Part shown: positions 46,522-58,700 of the stretch, one piece after another | Layout: each line of letters starts with the position of its first letter | How positions within the stretch are numbered: position 1 is the first letter of the stretch | Source of the DNA: a virus | Strand: one strand, 5' to 3' | Virus record (IMG/VR): IMGVR_UViG_3300042905_003268 | Span: 1-64,000 of that record | DNA: 64,000 bases | The notes under the pieces: generated by a model | What the model was told of the DNA's origin: nothing | Databases searched by the model: none | What the model saw: only the letters and a program-made list of their open reading frames with translations | Made by a program: the position numbers and the translations under genes

Positions 46522-47435
46522 ACAATTCTTACCCTATATTCTATATCTACTTCTATCCCAGGATTTTTCACGATATAGTCAGAAGAGGAGTTTCCTGATA
46601 CAGATCCAATTAATGATCTACTTACTAAAGAAAATAAAGGATCTATCTCATCGGCATCATTAATTCTTATAGCGTCAAGGCTCGCTGCTGCGGTAGAACT
46701 TGTGGATGATGCTGAAATAATAATCTTTGATATAGTGTTATTAAAATTATTATTAGTAAGATTTCCTAATTGTGTTGTAAAAATTTTATAACCAGTAGTA
46801 TTTGTTGGAAGAGTTACATTTATACTTTTAGATCCTGGAGAGGGCAACTGATCGTCCTGGAAGGTAATGGTGATGACTCTATTAGAGCCAGTAGCAGTAA
46901 CATTATAAAGTATTGATAATGTATCTAAACTAGAATACCCAGATAAATCAACTGTAGAATTGGTTTGAGCATAGGCAGAAGCATTAGAAATATTTAAATT
47001 TCTTGATCCAACCCTAGATGTAGAAGAGAACAGGGAAGAAGATAGGATAGCACCATTTGAGTCTGCCCAAGTTTCATCAAAGTTAACTAAAACTCTATCA
47101 TCAAATCCTTCTGAAGAAATATTTACTACAGATGAATATAACCCAATTTCATAAATTCTGCCATTGAATTCTGTAGGTAGCGTTCCACTAAGTATTAATT
47201 CATTATCCTCTACACTCTTTAAAAGAACTGGGACGCGAATTGATTCAAACTCTAGGGACCTGTCTGTTGCTGATGGAGCGGACGAATTGCTGGCTCCTAT
47301 TGATAGCGCCCCAGCCCAGTCTGAGACTCCTCCAGCCATATATGTTCTAATAATATGCATACCATCATTAGTGATAATATTTTTGCATTCCCCAACAAGT
47401 TTTTTATTATTATAAATAAAATATTTACCCTGCAT
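46518..47435 (-). CDS. Minor tail protein (305 aa)
   Basis: ATG 47435 (MQGKYFIYNN). Strand-rich protein with motifs NDGMHIIRTYMAGGVSDWAG and RIYEIGLYSS found in tail-fibre connector proteins, and a long Ser/Asn-rich middle. Serves in the baseplate by position. Confidence 0.6.
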   Translation of the reverse strand: MQGKYFIYNNKKLVGECKNIITNDGMHIIRTYMAGGVSDWAGALSIGASNSSAPSATDRSLEFESIRVPVLLKSVEDNELILSGTLPTEFNGRIYEIGLYSSVVNISSEGFDDRVLVNFDETWADSNGAILSSSLFSSTSRVGSRNLNISNASAYAQTNSTVDLSGYSSLDTLSILYNVTATGSNRVITITFQDDQLPSPGSKSINVTLPTNTTGYKIFTTQLGNLTNNNFNNTISKIIISASSTSSTAAASLDAIRINDADEIDPLFSLVSRSLIGSVSGNSSSDYIVKNPGIEVDIEYRVRIV

Positions 47436-47826
47436 TATCAATCCTCGTTATCTGAACTTCTATACTAGACATTTCTTTATTAGTACTAATTGCCTTTGCA
47501 GTAACATCTACTACATACTCTCCATCAGAAGATATGTATAAATTTCCATATGCAAAATCTTCATCATAATCAAATTCTCCAGAGTCATTTAAAAATTTTA
47601 TAGATTCTATAGCCCCAGGATTTTTTGAACCATCTGGAGTAGGTATTAAGTCTTCTACATCAGGATCTACTTCAATTTCATCTGAATCACTAGATATCTG
47701 ATCTTTATCTAATAAAGATTCAATAGCGTCTTCTATTGAAGCATCTGTATACTGTCTCGCTTCTGCAAGAATTTGCTTTCTTAGTATTTCTAAATCTACT
47801 GGGTTTTTTCTTGTAAAATCACTCAT
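47425..47826 (-). CDS. Small tail-region protein (133 aa)
   Basis: The product begins MSDFTRKNPV; an acidic middle (SSDSDEIEVDPDVEDL) and a strand-rich end (GEYVVDVTAKAIS). No known family. It lies among tail genes. Confidence 0.6.
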   Translation of the reverse strand: MSDFTRKNPVDLEILRKQILAEARQYTDASIEDAIESLLDKDQISSDSDEIEVDPDVEDLIPTPDGSKNPGAIESIKFLNDSGEFDYDEDFAYGNLYISSDGEYVVDVTAKAISTNKEMSSIEVQITRIDNAG

Positions 47827-47854
47827 ATGGCACCAATACTATTCTATCATTAAA

Positions 47855-48418
47855 TTATATATTTAGATCAAAAACTTTCTTTACTGGTTTTAAAATTATT
47901 TCCGTACTCAAGCCTTTATCAAATTTTTGTTTTATTGATGATACTATCCAGTATTGTGTTTCTGGGAATTCTACCTTATATGTTTTTATTTTAATTTTTG
48001 CTAGATCTCCTACCTGTATCAATGGGTTTGGGGAGATTTTTAAAGATAAATTTTTGTAGTACATATCATAGTATGCACTTATTATATACAGACAATAATT
48101 TGCAATTTCTTCATTTTGTATCCAAACTGATTCTACATCCAGTTGGGCGTCAAAGGAGCCAAGTTCAAGGTCTTCTGAAACTTCATACGTTTCACCTTCA
48201 ATAATTGTAGAACCCTTAACTATCAGACCTCCTCCAGATATGTTATTTGAAGATCCGGCACTTAAATAAATAGTCTGATTGCTAGCATTTAATACTGCTA
48301 TTCTAGCATCTTGAGGAGTTCCGGCAACTATACTAGTGGCTATAGCGTCCTCTGGAACTTCTACAATTTCTTCTATCACAAGAATTTTATTGTATTTTTT
48401 ATTTTTAGTTTTAGCCAT
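47855..48418 (-). CDS. Tail-region protein (187 aa)
   Basis: The product begins MAKTKNKKYN; a basic start, then strand-rich with LIQVGDLAKIKIKTYKVEF. Ends next to the 1302-aa gene with a shared base. Likely baseplate; family unknown. Confidence 0.6.
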   Translation of the reverse strand: MAKTKNKKYNKILVIEEIVEVPEDAIATSIVAGTPQDARIAVLNASNQTIYLSAGSSNNISGGGLIVKGSTIIEGETYEVSEDLELGSFDAQLDVESVWIQNEEIANYCLYIISAYYDMYYKNLSLKISPNPLIQVGDLAKIKIKTYKVEFPETQYWIVSSIKQKFDKGLSTEIILKPVKKVFDLNI

Positions 48419-51400
48419 TAGAATTCGTCCTTGGTGTCAGAATTTCTCAAATCATTATTTATTTTAACTGAATTTGATTCATAACTGTACCCTAAAAATT
48501 TTGCAGTAGCATTTCCAGATATTGGAAAATCATTAAATTCTATATTTAGTATTTTAAGGCCACGGGCGACTGGGGCACCTGTCCAGATAAAGTTATCTTT
48601 ATTTAGTGGATTGTTTATAGAAAATTCTATATTCCTATTATATACAATTTGATTTAATAACGTATTCTTTCCTATGTAAAAAAGATTTCCGGCCTTTTCA
48701 TCATAAGAATAATCATTTTCTATATCATCAATATTATCATTATTTAGATTTCTTGGGTCTGATTTTGAAGTAAACGCAAAGTCATCCAGCCAGCCTCTTC
48801 CATATTCTAATGCCACAAAGCCAAAGGTGCTGTCCTTATCTATTTTTAATTTTACTTCGTGTCCCACATCTATTATTTTTTCTGTCTTTTTCTCTTCCTT
48901 ATCTTTCCCTTTTTTAATTTTTTGGAATATGCTGGTTGGACCGACATAAACTCTCATAGAATTTCTTGATGCATTAAAATTTACATACAATTCTATTTGT
49001 TCGTTTTCTTCGAATAGTGTTTCATCAAGTTCCATACGGCCCTTTGGAACTATATTGTTTATAGTTCCATTAACTATTTCTTGAATAAATAATTTTACCT
49101 CAGTTTTTTTATCTTTAGACTCTGTTCCAGTAAATATAAAAAGCCCATCTTTTATTTTTCCAGATTCTATATTTACACCTATTGCTGCACCTAAGTATCC
49201 ACTCTTATTTGCTGGTATATTACCTAATCCATACCTCATAAATAATTTTCTTTTACTTCCCACCGTATTATTTTTATTAGGAGTAATAATAATTCCACCA
49301 TTAGTTTTTTCAGAAATTAAACTTATTCTTCCATTAGATAATGAATACTTACCATCTGACTTATCCAAGGAACTTACATTATCGTACTTAGAGTCGAACT
49401 CTTTAGCGCTCCAGTCTTTTGGAGAATTAGCATTTACCGTAATATGTCTATCTGGGATAGTGCCAAATACCCCTCTCTCTACATTCATCAAATAGCCCGT
49501 GGGCTGGTAATAAATAGTTTTTGCTCCAAACCTGTCTGTGGCGTCAGAAATTATTGAAACTAGGTCTTCTCTATTCTTAATTATTGCTTTAAACGATTCT
49601 CCAGAATTATTAATTTCATTGTTAGATATATTTACTGGAGTGAATATATATTCTAATCCATCGTATTTAACAATTTCACTATCTATCAGAAGATACCCAT
49701 TAAAATCTATAGTTTTATTTATATACTTTAAATTATCTATATTAAATTTTATAAATTTTTGAGACTTAGATGTTATTCCTGGGGCCGATAGTTCAAAGTA
49801 GGGGAGTACCAGTCCTTCTTGTTCCGGCTCCCACACAATCTTACTAGTATTTTTTACCAAAGATCCGCTGCTGTCAGATAAAGTTTTTTTAACTTTCTTT
49901 CCTATTTTTGGCTGAGTGTAATATGGATATGGCTTTTTATATCTAAGAGTTATCTTTGAAGGTCTTTCATTTTCATCTATTAAGAATGATGCTAAATTGC
50001 TAGTAGAATTACTATCTGTAAAATCTTGAATATTAACTACATATTCATTTGACACATTATTTAATCTTCTATTTATATCGTATAAAGATGTAAAACGAAC
50101 TGCTCCAGTTTCATCTGCAAACATTGAAATTTGATAAACCTTGAATATATCATTCAAGGAGTCTGCTGCGGAATTATCTTTACTGCTCCAGTAATGATTT
50201 ATAGATTCTAGATTATTTACTAAATTGTTTTCAGAATTATCATTGCTAAAACTTTTTAATATTCTTAAATCTGATAATTCATTAGACATATAATCAGAAA
50301 AACCTATTGAATCTAAAATACTATATATCACTTCTTGTATTGTTTTCCCCTTTAGATATAGCGGTCTTGACAAGGTTGACTGCAGTCTTTTAATAATATC
50401 GTAGCATTCTACCTTTATAGTATTGTTAGATTCTGACCATAACTCAGAGTACATTACGAATGCCGGGACGGACGATTTAGTATTTGCTGGTCCAGAACCT
50501 GATAGGCTAGTATCTATATCGAAAAATCCGCGAAGTTTTACACCTCTTACTAGCATGTCTTTAAGTGGCGATCTTGACTGCTCACTACCAGATACATATA
50601 TAGATGCATAGTTGCTTATAGGAACAATATCATTAGTTTCGGATGTTTGTAAATCTGGATTAGATATTATTATTGGTATTTTACTAAAGTTTATTGTTGC
50701 TGAATTAGAAGATAAATTTCCTAGCGGTAGTGGAATAGAGTCGTCTGCTATTTCTTTATTTATAGAAAAATCTATTAAATAGTCTGATAAATCTAATGAT
50801 AGTCTAGGTGATATTTCTATAATATCTAGATAATTTAAATCAAATGCGGAGGTGCCACCCCTAATTTCATTATTACCAGATGAATAAGATAATGAATTTA
50901 TTTCAATCGCTATTGCTTTTATACTTACATATTTATCTATGTCTCCATTAGTTGAAGAAATTTTTGGATATGAATTATATGCCCATTGATTAGATGACCA
51001 TTGCGTTCCATTATAATATATTCTTAAAATTCCACTAGCATTAAATGATGCTGTTGCATGTGTTGCTATTTCTGTCCAGGCATTATTAATAAATGCTTTT
51101 ATAGAAAAATTAGATGGTTTATTTATGATAGAATTTACTTTTATCACAACGTTATTTGTTTTAAAATCTTTTTTATAAACACACCAAAATTTCTTACTGT
51201 CAGAGGAAGATCCAGACACATAGTAACTATTTGGGTTTCCTGCGTATGGAGCAACACTTCTTTGAATTCTAGAGAATCTTCTTGTGATAGCCCATCTCAT
51301 AGCCATATGAACATTAGTACATTGTTGAGGAAATGTTTCTGTTGAAGATAAATTAACATTTACTGGACCAGTTTCTAGCAGGAATTCTCCAGGTCTATCT

Positions 51401-52326
51401 GGCGAAAAGATATTTTTTACTGGCATTATATCTGAACAATAAATCTCATATGGAGATACTTTAAAAGCAAAAATTTGATCCACAAGAAGAGCGGCAACTT
51501 GTTCAGAATTAGTAGATATATCTATTCTTAATCTTACTTTATCTATATTAGAAGATAGTTTTGACTCATCTGGATTGGCAAAGTCTACAGATATAGTTTC
51601 CCAGTCTACTGCATTAACATTTATTCTTTTTGTAACTAGTTGAGTAAGAACTTCTTGATTATTCTTCATCCCGACCACAGTTAACACAACATCAAAATTT
51701 TCAGAATAACTACCTAATGGATTTTGTGATAATTGATAGTAGTAGTCAGACTTTAACATCATGTAAAATCTAACTCCATCAGAAGCATTTGCATTATAAT
51801 CTATATAATAAGAACTTTCTCCAACGGTTACAGATGCCCCTCTTACTGTTTTATCATTAATATTCTGTATAGAAGGATTATTTGTAGTATAAACAATTTT
51901 ACTTTTATCTGTTCCGGTTATAGTAGTAAACTTTCCATTAATATCATTAATATTTGTATCTACAAATATTTCTGATCCTATTCCTATGTTATTTTTAATA
52001 GGAGATTTTGTTTTTAATGTAACTACTCCAGATTGAATACTTATATTATTAATAGTTATTGATTGTTCATCATAATCTGAAATTAATAATTTACAGTTAG
52101 TATCGGACCCTATTGATGTAGATATTCCTCTATTTACTGATTGTGGTGCGGGGGTAGATCCTGACGAATTTATAGTTGTTATTTCACTAAATGTTGGAGG
52201 AGATGCAGTACCGTACATATATGGATTTGATATTGCATTAGCATTCCACTCTGCAAAAATTCGTGGCTTTATGTCCAAGGAGTTGGACTTTGCGATATGC
52301 TCTCTTAAAGTGCTGTCTCCAAGCAT
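48418..52326 (-). CDS. Large tail/baseplate protein (1302 aa)
   Basis: Long beta-rich protein with carbohydrate-binding-like jelly-roll parts (NLFYIGKN, GWLDDFAFTS near the end) and segments typical of large tail hub or fibre proteins of siphoviruses. Follows the 155-aa tail protein with a one-base overlap. Distal tail hub is the best guess. Confidence 0.65.
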   Translation of the reverse strand: MLGDSTLREHIAKSNSLDIKPRIFAEWNANAISNPYMYGTASPPTFSEITTINSSGSTPAPQSVNRGISTSIGSDTNCKLLISDYDEQSITINNISIQSGVVTLKTKSPIKNNIGIGSEIFVDTNINDINGKFTTITGTDKSKIVYTTNNPSIQNINDKTVRGASVTVGESSYYIDYNANASDGVRFYMMLKSDYYYQLSQNPLGSYSENFDVVLTVVGMKNNQEVLTQLVTKRINVNAVDWETISVDFANPDESKLSSNIDKVRLRIDISTNSEQVAALLVDQIFAFKVSPYEIYCSDIMPVKNIFSPDRPGEFLLETGPVNVNLSSTETFPQQCTNVHMAMRWAITRRFSRIQRSVAPYAGNPNSYYVSGSSSDSKKFWCVYKKDFKTNNVVIKVNSIINKPSNFSIKAFINNAWTEIATHATASFNASGILRIYYNGTQWSSNQWAYNSYPKISSTNGDIDKYVSIKAIAIEINSLSYSSGNNEIRGGTSAFDLNYLDIIEISPRLSLDLSDYLIDFSINKEIADDSIPLPLGNLSSNSATINFSKIPIIISNPDLQTSETNDIVPISNYASIYVSGSEQSRSPLKDMLVRGVKLRGFFDIDTSLSGSGPANTKSSVPAFVMYSELWSESNNTIKVECYDIIKRLQSTLSRPLYLKGKTIQEVIYSILDSIGFSDYMSNELSDLRILKSFSNDNSENNLVNNLESINHYWSSKDNSAADSLNDIFKVYQISMFADETGAVRFTSLYDINRRLNNVSNEYVVNIQDFTDSNSTSNLASFLIDENERPSKITLRYKKPYPYYTQPKIGKKVKKTLSDSSGSLVKNTSKIVWEPEQEGLVLPYFELSAPGITSKSQKFIKFNIDNLKYINKTIDFNGYLLIDSEIVKYDGLEYIFTPVNISNNEINNSGESFKAIIKNREDLVSIISDATDRFGAKTIYYQPTGYLMNVERGVFGTIPDRHITVNANSPKDWSAKEFDSKYDNVSSLDKSDGKYSLSNGRISLISEKTNGGIIITPNKNNTVGSKRKLFMRYGLGNIPANKSGYLGAAIGVNIESGKIKDGLFIFTGTESKDKKTEVKLFIQEIVNGTINNIVPKGRMELDETLFEENEQIELYVNFNASRNSMRVYVGPTSIFQKIKKGKDKEEKKTEKIIDVGHEVKLKIDKDSTFGFVALEYGRGWLDDFAFTSKSDPRNLNNDNIDDIENDYSYDEKAGNLFYIGKNTLLNQIVYNRNIEFSINNPLNKDNFIWTGAPVARGLKILNIEFNDFPISGNATAKFLGYSYESNSVKINNDLRNSDTKDEF

Positions 52327-52793
52327 CAGATCTCCGTAAATTCAGCAGATACGTTCCAGTAATCAAAGTTCCGGTATCTCTTGATGACATCAAAACCGAA
52401 GTCAGTCCAATACACTTGACATGTCTCATCTACTGGGGCTTCTGCATTATTTCTTTTATATCTTAAAGTTAAAGTAAGTGGACTATAACAATATAATTCA
52501 TAGTAAGCCTTCATTTTAGCAGCGTCAGCATTCCCGTCTGCCATCATTGTAGATACTGTAGGCATCATATCCCATGTACATGAAAAACCCTTTTTCTTAG
52601 AAATAATACTTTTTCTCATGGTTCCATCAGCCATTCTTTGAGAATTTTCTATTATTTCGTAGGAAACGCTAAGTGGCGATCTTGAATGATCGGATAAAGT
52701 TAGTTGACCATTATTTGGTGTTGATGTAGAGAATTCAGAGGCGGCCTTACCATTGGCTTGAAGTCTAATAATTGATGGAATTATAAATGTCAT
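52326..52793 (-). CDS. Distal-tail-type protein (155 aa)
   Basis: FIIPSIIRLQANGKAA start, then GTMRKSIISKKKGFSCTW and FGFDVIKRYRNFDYWNVS, a strand-rich form like small proteins between tape measure and hub. The position fits a distal tail protein; identity by context. Confidence 0.55.
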   Translation of the reverse strand: MTFIIPSIIRLQANGKAASEFSTSTPNNGQLTLSDHSRSPLSVSYEIIENSQRMADGTMRKSIISKKKGFSCTWDMMPTVSTMMADGNADAAKMKAYYELYCYSPLTLTLRYKRNNAEAPVDETCQVYWTDFGFDVIKRYRNFDYWNVSAEFTEI

Positions 52794-55700
52794 ACTCTAG
52801 TTACCGCCCCAACCATTCTTTCTTTTCTTTTAAGTGATTTCATTACGGCTTCTGCTATATCATCAGGAGATGAATTAGTCCCTGCTACGTTTACATTTAT
52901 ATTATACTCTACATTAGAAATTGGAGAGGAATCATTATTCATTCCAAACTTCCTGGAAAGCATTCCACCATCTCCCATTCTTTGGACATATCCAGGATAC
53001 TTAGAAGAGAACATTCCTCCCATGGCTGCCTCTGGAAGTATACCCTTATTTACAGCATCCATAAAGTCTTTACCATAATGACTTACAGCACTTGCATTCA
53101 TTACATATTCGCCGTTGCTTATTAGTGCAAGAATATCGTCTGACGTTGGCCCACCCTTACCGTACACCTTCCCGCCCATCTTAAATTTAGCAGTCGGTAT
53201 TCCCATCCCAGCAATTGTTTCTGGTAAATATCTCTTTATTGCAGATCCGCCAGCACGCTGTCTGGCTCTATCCATTCCAGCGCCGTCAATTCCAGTAATT
53301 TGAGTTCCTAATGCTTCACTTCTAGCATGGAACATGCTTCCATTTCCTAGCGCCATGCCAACGTGATTAATTGGATTTGATGTATTTACCCCATTTGGAT
53401 AGTAGAAGAATAACAAGTCCCCAGGAAGCATATCGTTAACTCTTGATCCAGAACCACTTGAATATTGTGATGCAGATAATGATGGGTGACCTGGGTCTAC
53501 TCCAGCATAGGAATCATAGAGCCACTTAGTGGCAGTAGCGCATCCCCACCCGTTTGCTGGTCCATCTGCCCATGCTGCCCCAGATGAATATGGTGTTCCA
53601 ACAAATCTTCTCGCATAGTCAGATATACCTTCTCCTAGTACAGTAAGATTTTCTTTACCTACTCTGACTAGTCCACCTTCAGCAAATTTAAATGGGGCAA
53701 GTCCTTCTCCAGTTTTTATAGAAACTAGATCCATTCCCAATGAGTCCTGAAGATACTTAAGTAATTGTTTATTCTCTGAAGACATAGAATCAATCTTAGA
53801 TAGATCAAGTTGCCAGTAAGGTCCAACTCTTCTAAATCCAGATCCACTAAGCAATCTAGTTGGAGAAAGACCAATACTTTTAGCGTATCCAACTATCGAG
53901 TCATGATTATTTACAAAATCGTCGTGCTTTATTCTTCTAGGCATAAGAACATTTTCTGGGTCAAATGCTCTGTATGGTCTATCTGGAGAAATCTTTGTGT
54001 TTACTCCATGCTCAGTAACTACTTCTGCCCAGGCTGATTCTGGAATAAATTGTGCAAATTCGTCAGCCCAGCCAGTAGTTCCAAGAATCTGTGGCAAGTC
54101 TCCTACTGATATGTCTGTTGCCCAAATTCCTCTGCCAGCCCATCTTGAGAAAGATTTAGCAACATTTGGATCTGTTGTAGAGTATCCTCTAAAAACACCA
54201 TGAACATTTGATTGTTCGCTTCTAGTTAATCCTCTATATAGTCTAATTAAATCTGTGTCTGAAAGTCCATAGTTTTGTCTTGCATATACAGAGTTTACTG
54301 ATCTAATAAAGTCATGATCTAATAATGCTGTAGCCTTATCTGCAGATGTGCTAGTATCTTGTGCAGATATAGATGAATTCCTAACCTTTGACATAAACTC
54401 ATCAAACGTCATGTCTCCGACTGCTGGGCTTCCAGATGCTGAAAGTTCATCGTAAATAGACTTAAATCTCTTTGCCTGATTTGTGTCTCTAAGAATGTCT
54501 AGAACGCTCAATCCATGTTGATGCATTCTTGCTCCTGGATTTCCACCCATTGATGAACTATATGGTGGAGCATTGATTACATCTAGTTTTCTTACATTTC
54601 CATTCTCGTCAAATATCTTTCCAATAAGGTCTGCTTTTTCTGCTGGAGTAATAGAAGGCCATGCAGTTTCTACATAATCCTCAAAGTCCTGTCTAGACAT
54701 GCCTAGCATGTCTTCATAGTCCTTTGCTACAATATCTCTACTTGCTCTAGTTCCTGTGGCTCCAGCCTTTACACCTACTGGAATAAAACCGCTGGCCATG
54801 CTGCTGCTTCCCTTTCCGCCACCTGGGGCAAAGTCTAGCATGGAAGCAAGTAGTTCTGATCCTGAAGTATTTAGATAGTTGTCTCCACCAATAAGCGATC
54901 CGATAGAGGTTCTATTCCAATTTATTCTGTCTAAGAATGAATCTCCAGATCTTTCTGATCTCATAAATGGAGGAACAAATCCCCCAAGTAGAAGGTCGGT
55001 TGTTGATGCTGCAATATTTCTTAATATTTGCCATATACCACCAACCTCTTCACCAATTCCTGGAGAGTAAAATGGTTGTCTAGTCATAGACATTATTGAA
55101 GCATTTCTTAATGCTTTATTGTATAGTCCCTTCATTACACCGCTGCCACCGCTCTGTCTTGTAGCCTGTGTATTTGAATTACTATATCCACTAGTATATG
55201 TAGGTGTTCCACCAGAATATTGTGGTTTAGGCTTGTATCCACCAAGATACTTGTTACCGCTTGCTGCTGTTTCTGCACGGTCGGCAGAAACATATCCGCC
55301 AGTATAAAACTTTCTAGCATTAATTTGATCTAATAATTCTGTGCCATACTGACTAACACTAGAAGCCTTGATTACATATTCTCCATCAGAAAGTAGAGCA
55401 GGAATTTTATCTTCTGTTGGACCGCCTGGACCGCTTACATATCCACCAGTAGCATACTGTGGCATAGTGGAGGTAAACATTCCATCTGGAATTCCATCAA
55501 ACACCCTCTGCCATAGTGATCTTGCCCCACCATCATAAATCTTTGGATTTCCAGTAATTTGGAAGGTATAGTTAGTTAAATTAGTTTTAAGTATGTTATT
55601 AATTTCATCTACAGTTTCCTGCATTCTTGTGGTCATAGTGTTGTAGAAATTATCTGCAGCAGTCTTTACTTCTGCATCTATTACACCACTTATTCCATTT

Positions 55701-58700
55701 GTTGGATCTGTAAATAATATTTTGTATGAATCTACTGCTGACTTAAATGTATCTGTTATTGTTGTAATAACGCCAGTTGCGGTGTCTGGAGGGATAACTA
55801 ATCCATTGATAAGTCCAGCAATCATATCTTTGCCTAATAACTTATATACTTCTGAGGGAGAATTAGTTTTTGTTTCATCTCTCATCCATATTTCAAGCCA
55901 CTTTATAGCCTGTCTAGTGGCAGCCTCTGTTGCCTGAACTCCATCAGTTAAACCTTTTTCTACTCCAAGCATCAGGTCAGATCCAATATTTTCTCCAGTA
56001 AGTTTTACTCCACCCGCATTAAATGTTGGACCAGTTTGTGCAGTACTTTGACCAGCAGCGGTTCTTGCCACCTCTTCTAATCTATCTGCAGAAAGACCTA
56101 AATCAGATATTGTTGCGCCCTCAGACAATTGTTTGTTTATTTTTCTTAGTCTATCCTGCGCCTTAAGAATAATATCATTCCACTCAACCCATCTAGCAAT
56201 TTCATCATCTATTCCCTTGCCATCAAAGTCCTCGCCGTACTGATCATATAGTTTCTTTGCTTTTCTATATGCTTCATCAGTTTCATATCCAAGATCATAC
56301 AAGGCTCCGGCTATAACATCTATTTTTTCTTTAGGATTAAGTTCTTTATCCAGAAGTGCCCCGAAAACATCTGGCATTACTTCTTTTAGATCTTCTCCTG
56401 CTACGCCCATCTTCTTCAATGAATCTTCTATAAACTTATAATCATCGGTTTGAGCAAACAGTTGATTATTGTTGTCTATCCATGAATCATATAATTCATT
56501 TAATATTTGATCTATATTTTCTGCGGGTATATTTAACTTCTCTAGTTCTTGTCTATAAGACTTTACTCTATCACTATCGAAGAAGGCTGTCCATGGCCCC
56601 ATTTGTGAAGTTCTTACTCTTAGTTCCGCACCCTCTGTCCAGTTAACAACTCCACTAGTTAGAACCTCTACCCTATTAGCAGTCCATTTCTGTTGTGCTG
56701 CTGAAGGACCAGTAGATCCCCCACCACCGCCGCCACCAGAAGAAGCATCTTGAAGTTTTTGAAGTCTTTCTTTTTCTTTTTCAGCGGCAGCAATTTTCTT
56801 ATCTTCTCTTTCCTGCCTTCTTCTTTCAATCTCTTCTGCTTGATATTTTTCTTTTTCTGCATTTAATTGTGCCTGTAAAAGAGCCGCTTCCGCAAAATTG
56901 CCTTCTGCTGTTGCTCTGGCTATTTGATTTTCTAAGTCTTGTCTGCGTAGTGCAAAATCCACTTGCTTTTCTTGTAATTCAAGTAGTTTTTGACGCTCCT
57001 CACGTTCCTTTTGAATACCTTCAATTATCTTATCTTGTGCTTCAATAAGTTTGTCGTAGTAGTCTGATCCAGATCCTCCAGATCCTCCTCCAGCGTCACC
57101 TGAGTAATCTATGGCTCCTAATGCTGATTGAATTGCATCTTCTGGATTCGTCGCAGCCTGGGCGGTAGGAGTTGTTCCAACTGGACTTCCTTGTATGAAA
57201 GAGGTCCAAACATTCGCTCTAAAGTTTGCAGGATTAGTTCTTGCCATATCAGCAAGTGCTGCCCAGTCTGTATTAACATCAGCAATAACCATTGATACAA
57301 TTCTTAATGCATCTTGAAGTTGAACTCCGCCTTCCATCATCATGGAGAATGCTCTACCAGCATCTGGAGACATTTCATTAATTTGTGTTTGTATTTCACC
57401 AATTAGTTGCTTATTACTATCTAAAGCATTTGCACTAGCGCCTAGTGAAGTTAAGAATTGATCAAATGTCTGCCCCCCAGAAGCCATGGCAGCAAATATT
57501 CCTTGAGCCATCATAGATGCTTCATTGCCAACAGCCCCCATAACGTCTTCTATTTCATATAAGTCTGGAGATATGGCAACGACTTCTTTTAATGCTGGCA
57601 AGATATCAAGTATGAATTGATTAAATTCTGGTCCATATTGCTGACCATCTACAGAAAGCCCTTTCATAGCAGCATCTACTGCTGGGTTACTTTCTGCTTC
57701 AGGATTAGTTATTCGTTCTTGAATTAATCCTAGCAGTTCTTCTAGAGTCATTCCAAATTGTTCTGCTATGCTATTGAGATATACTGCAGTATCTGCTAAA
57801 TTAGCCTGTTCACTTTCCCCAGTTTGAGGGTTAACTGCTAGTACTTCTTTCCCGCCTCTAGATTCTTCATACAACTGCTGTGCTTTTCTTAATCTATCTG
57901 CTTCTTTTTCAGTATAATCAGCACCCCTAATTACTCTATCAGCAATATCTTGTAATTGTGCTAGATACTTTGCTCCTATTTCTTCTGGCTTTGTGCCAAG
58001 TTTTCCTATTCGATCTAACTCAGCATTTACAATTGGAGCAAATATTTCTTTACCAGTAGCAGATAAATAACCACCTATCATGGTCTTAATGCTCTTTATA
58101 TCCATGCCACCTAGAAGTGCTTCTGAAACCATCTTACTAAACATTGGATCATTAATAAATTGCTCTGCAGATTCCATAGATGCAATTTGATCTCTTCTTC
58201 CAGCCTCAACACTTCCTGGCTCCGCGTTTGCTACAGCATTAGCAAACTCTCTTAACTTATTAGTAGCCTCTTGCGTTCTTAGATTAAATGCATTTAATGG
58301 TAAATCTTCTAATTGTTTTAACGGCTCTACATTAAAGAATTGTTTTTCTAGTTCTGTGAGTCCAGTCTTAGACGCTTCTATTCCAGCCTTTAGTTTTGCA
58401 AGTTCTGCTGCTGCTTCTTCAGACCTTCTGCCAAAGAATGAAATTCCTTCTACAGCGACACCTATAGCAGCACCTATAGCAAGTCCCTTGGGTCCAAACA
58501 TTGCGCCCATGCCAGTCATATTTGCTATATTTATTCCAGCATTCATTGCTTGCCCAGCCCCAGTATCTTCTCCAGGACGAGGTAGGAACATCGCAGCCAT
58601 ACTTGCAAGGCTTATTGCTCCTCCCAACTTGCCTCCCGCAAGCATTCCTCCTTTGTTAGAAGATATTGCTGCAGTTTGCCCTTCTCTTGCTACAGTTCCT

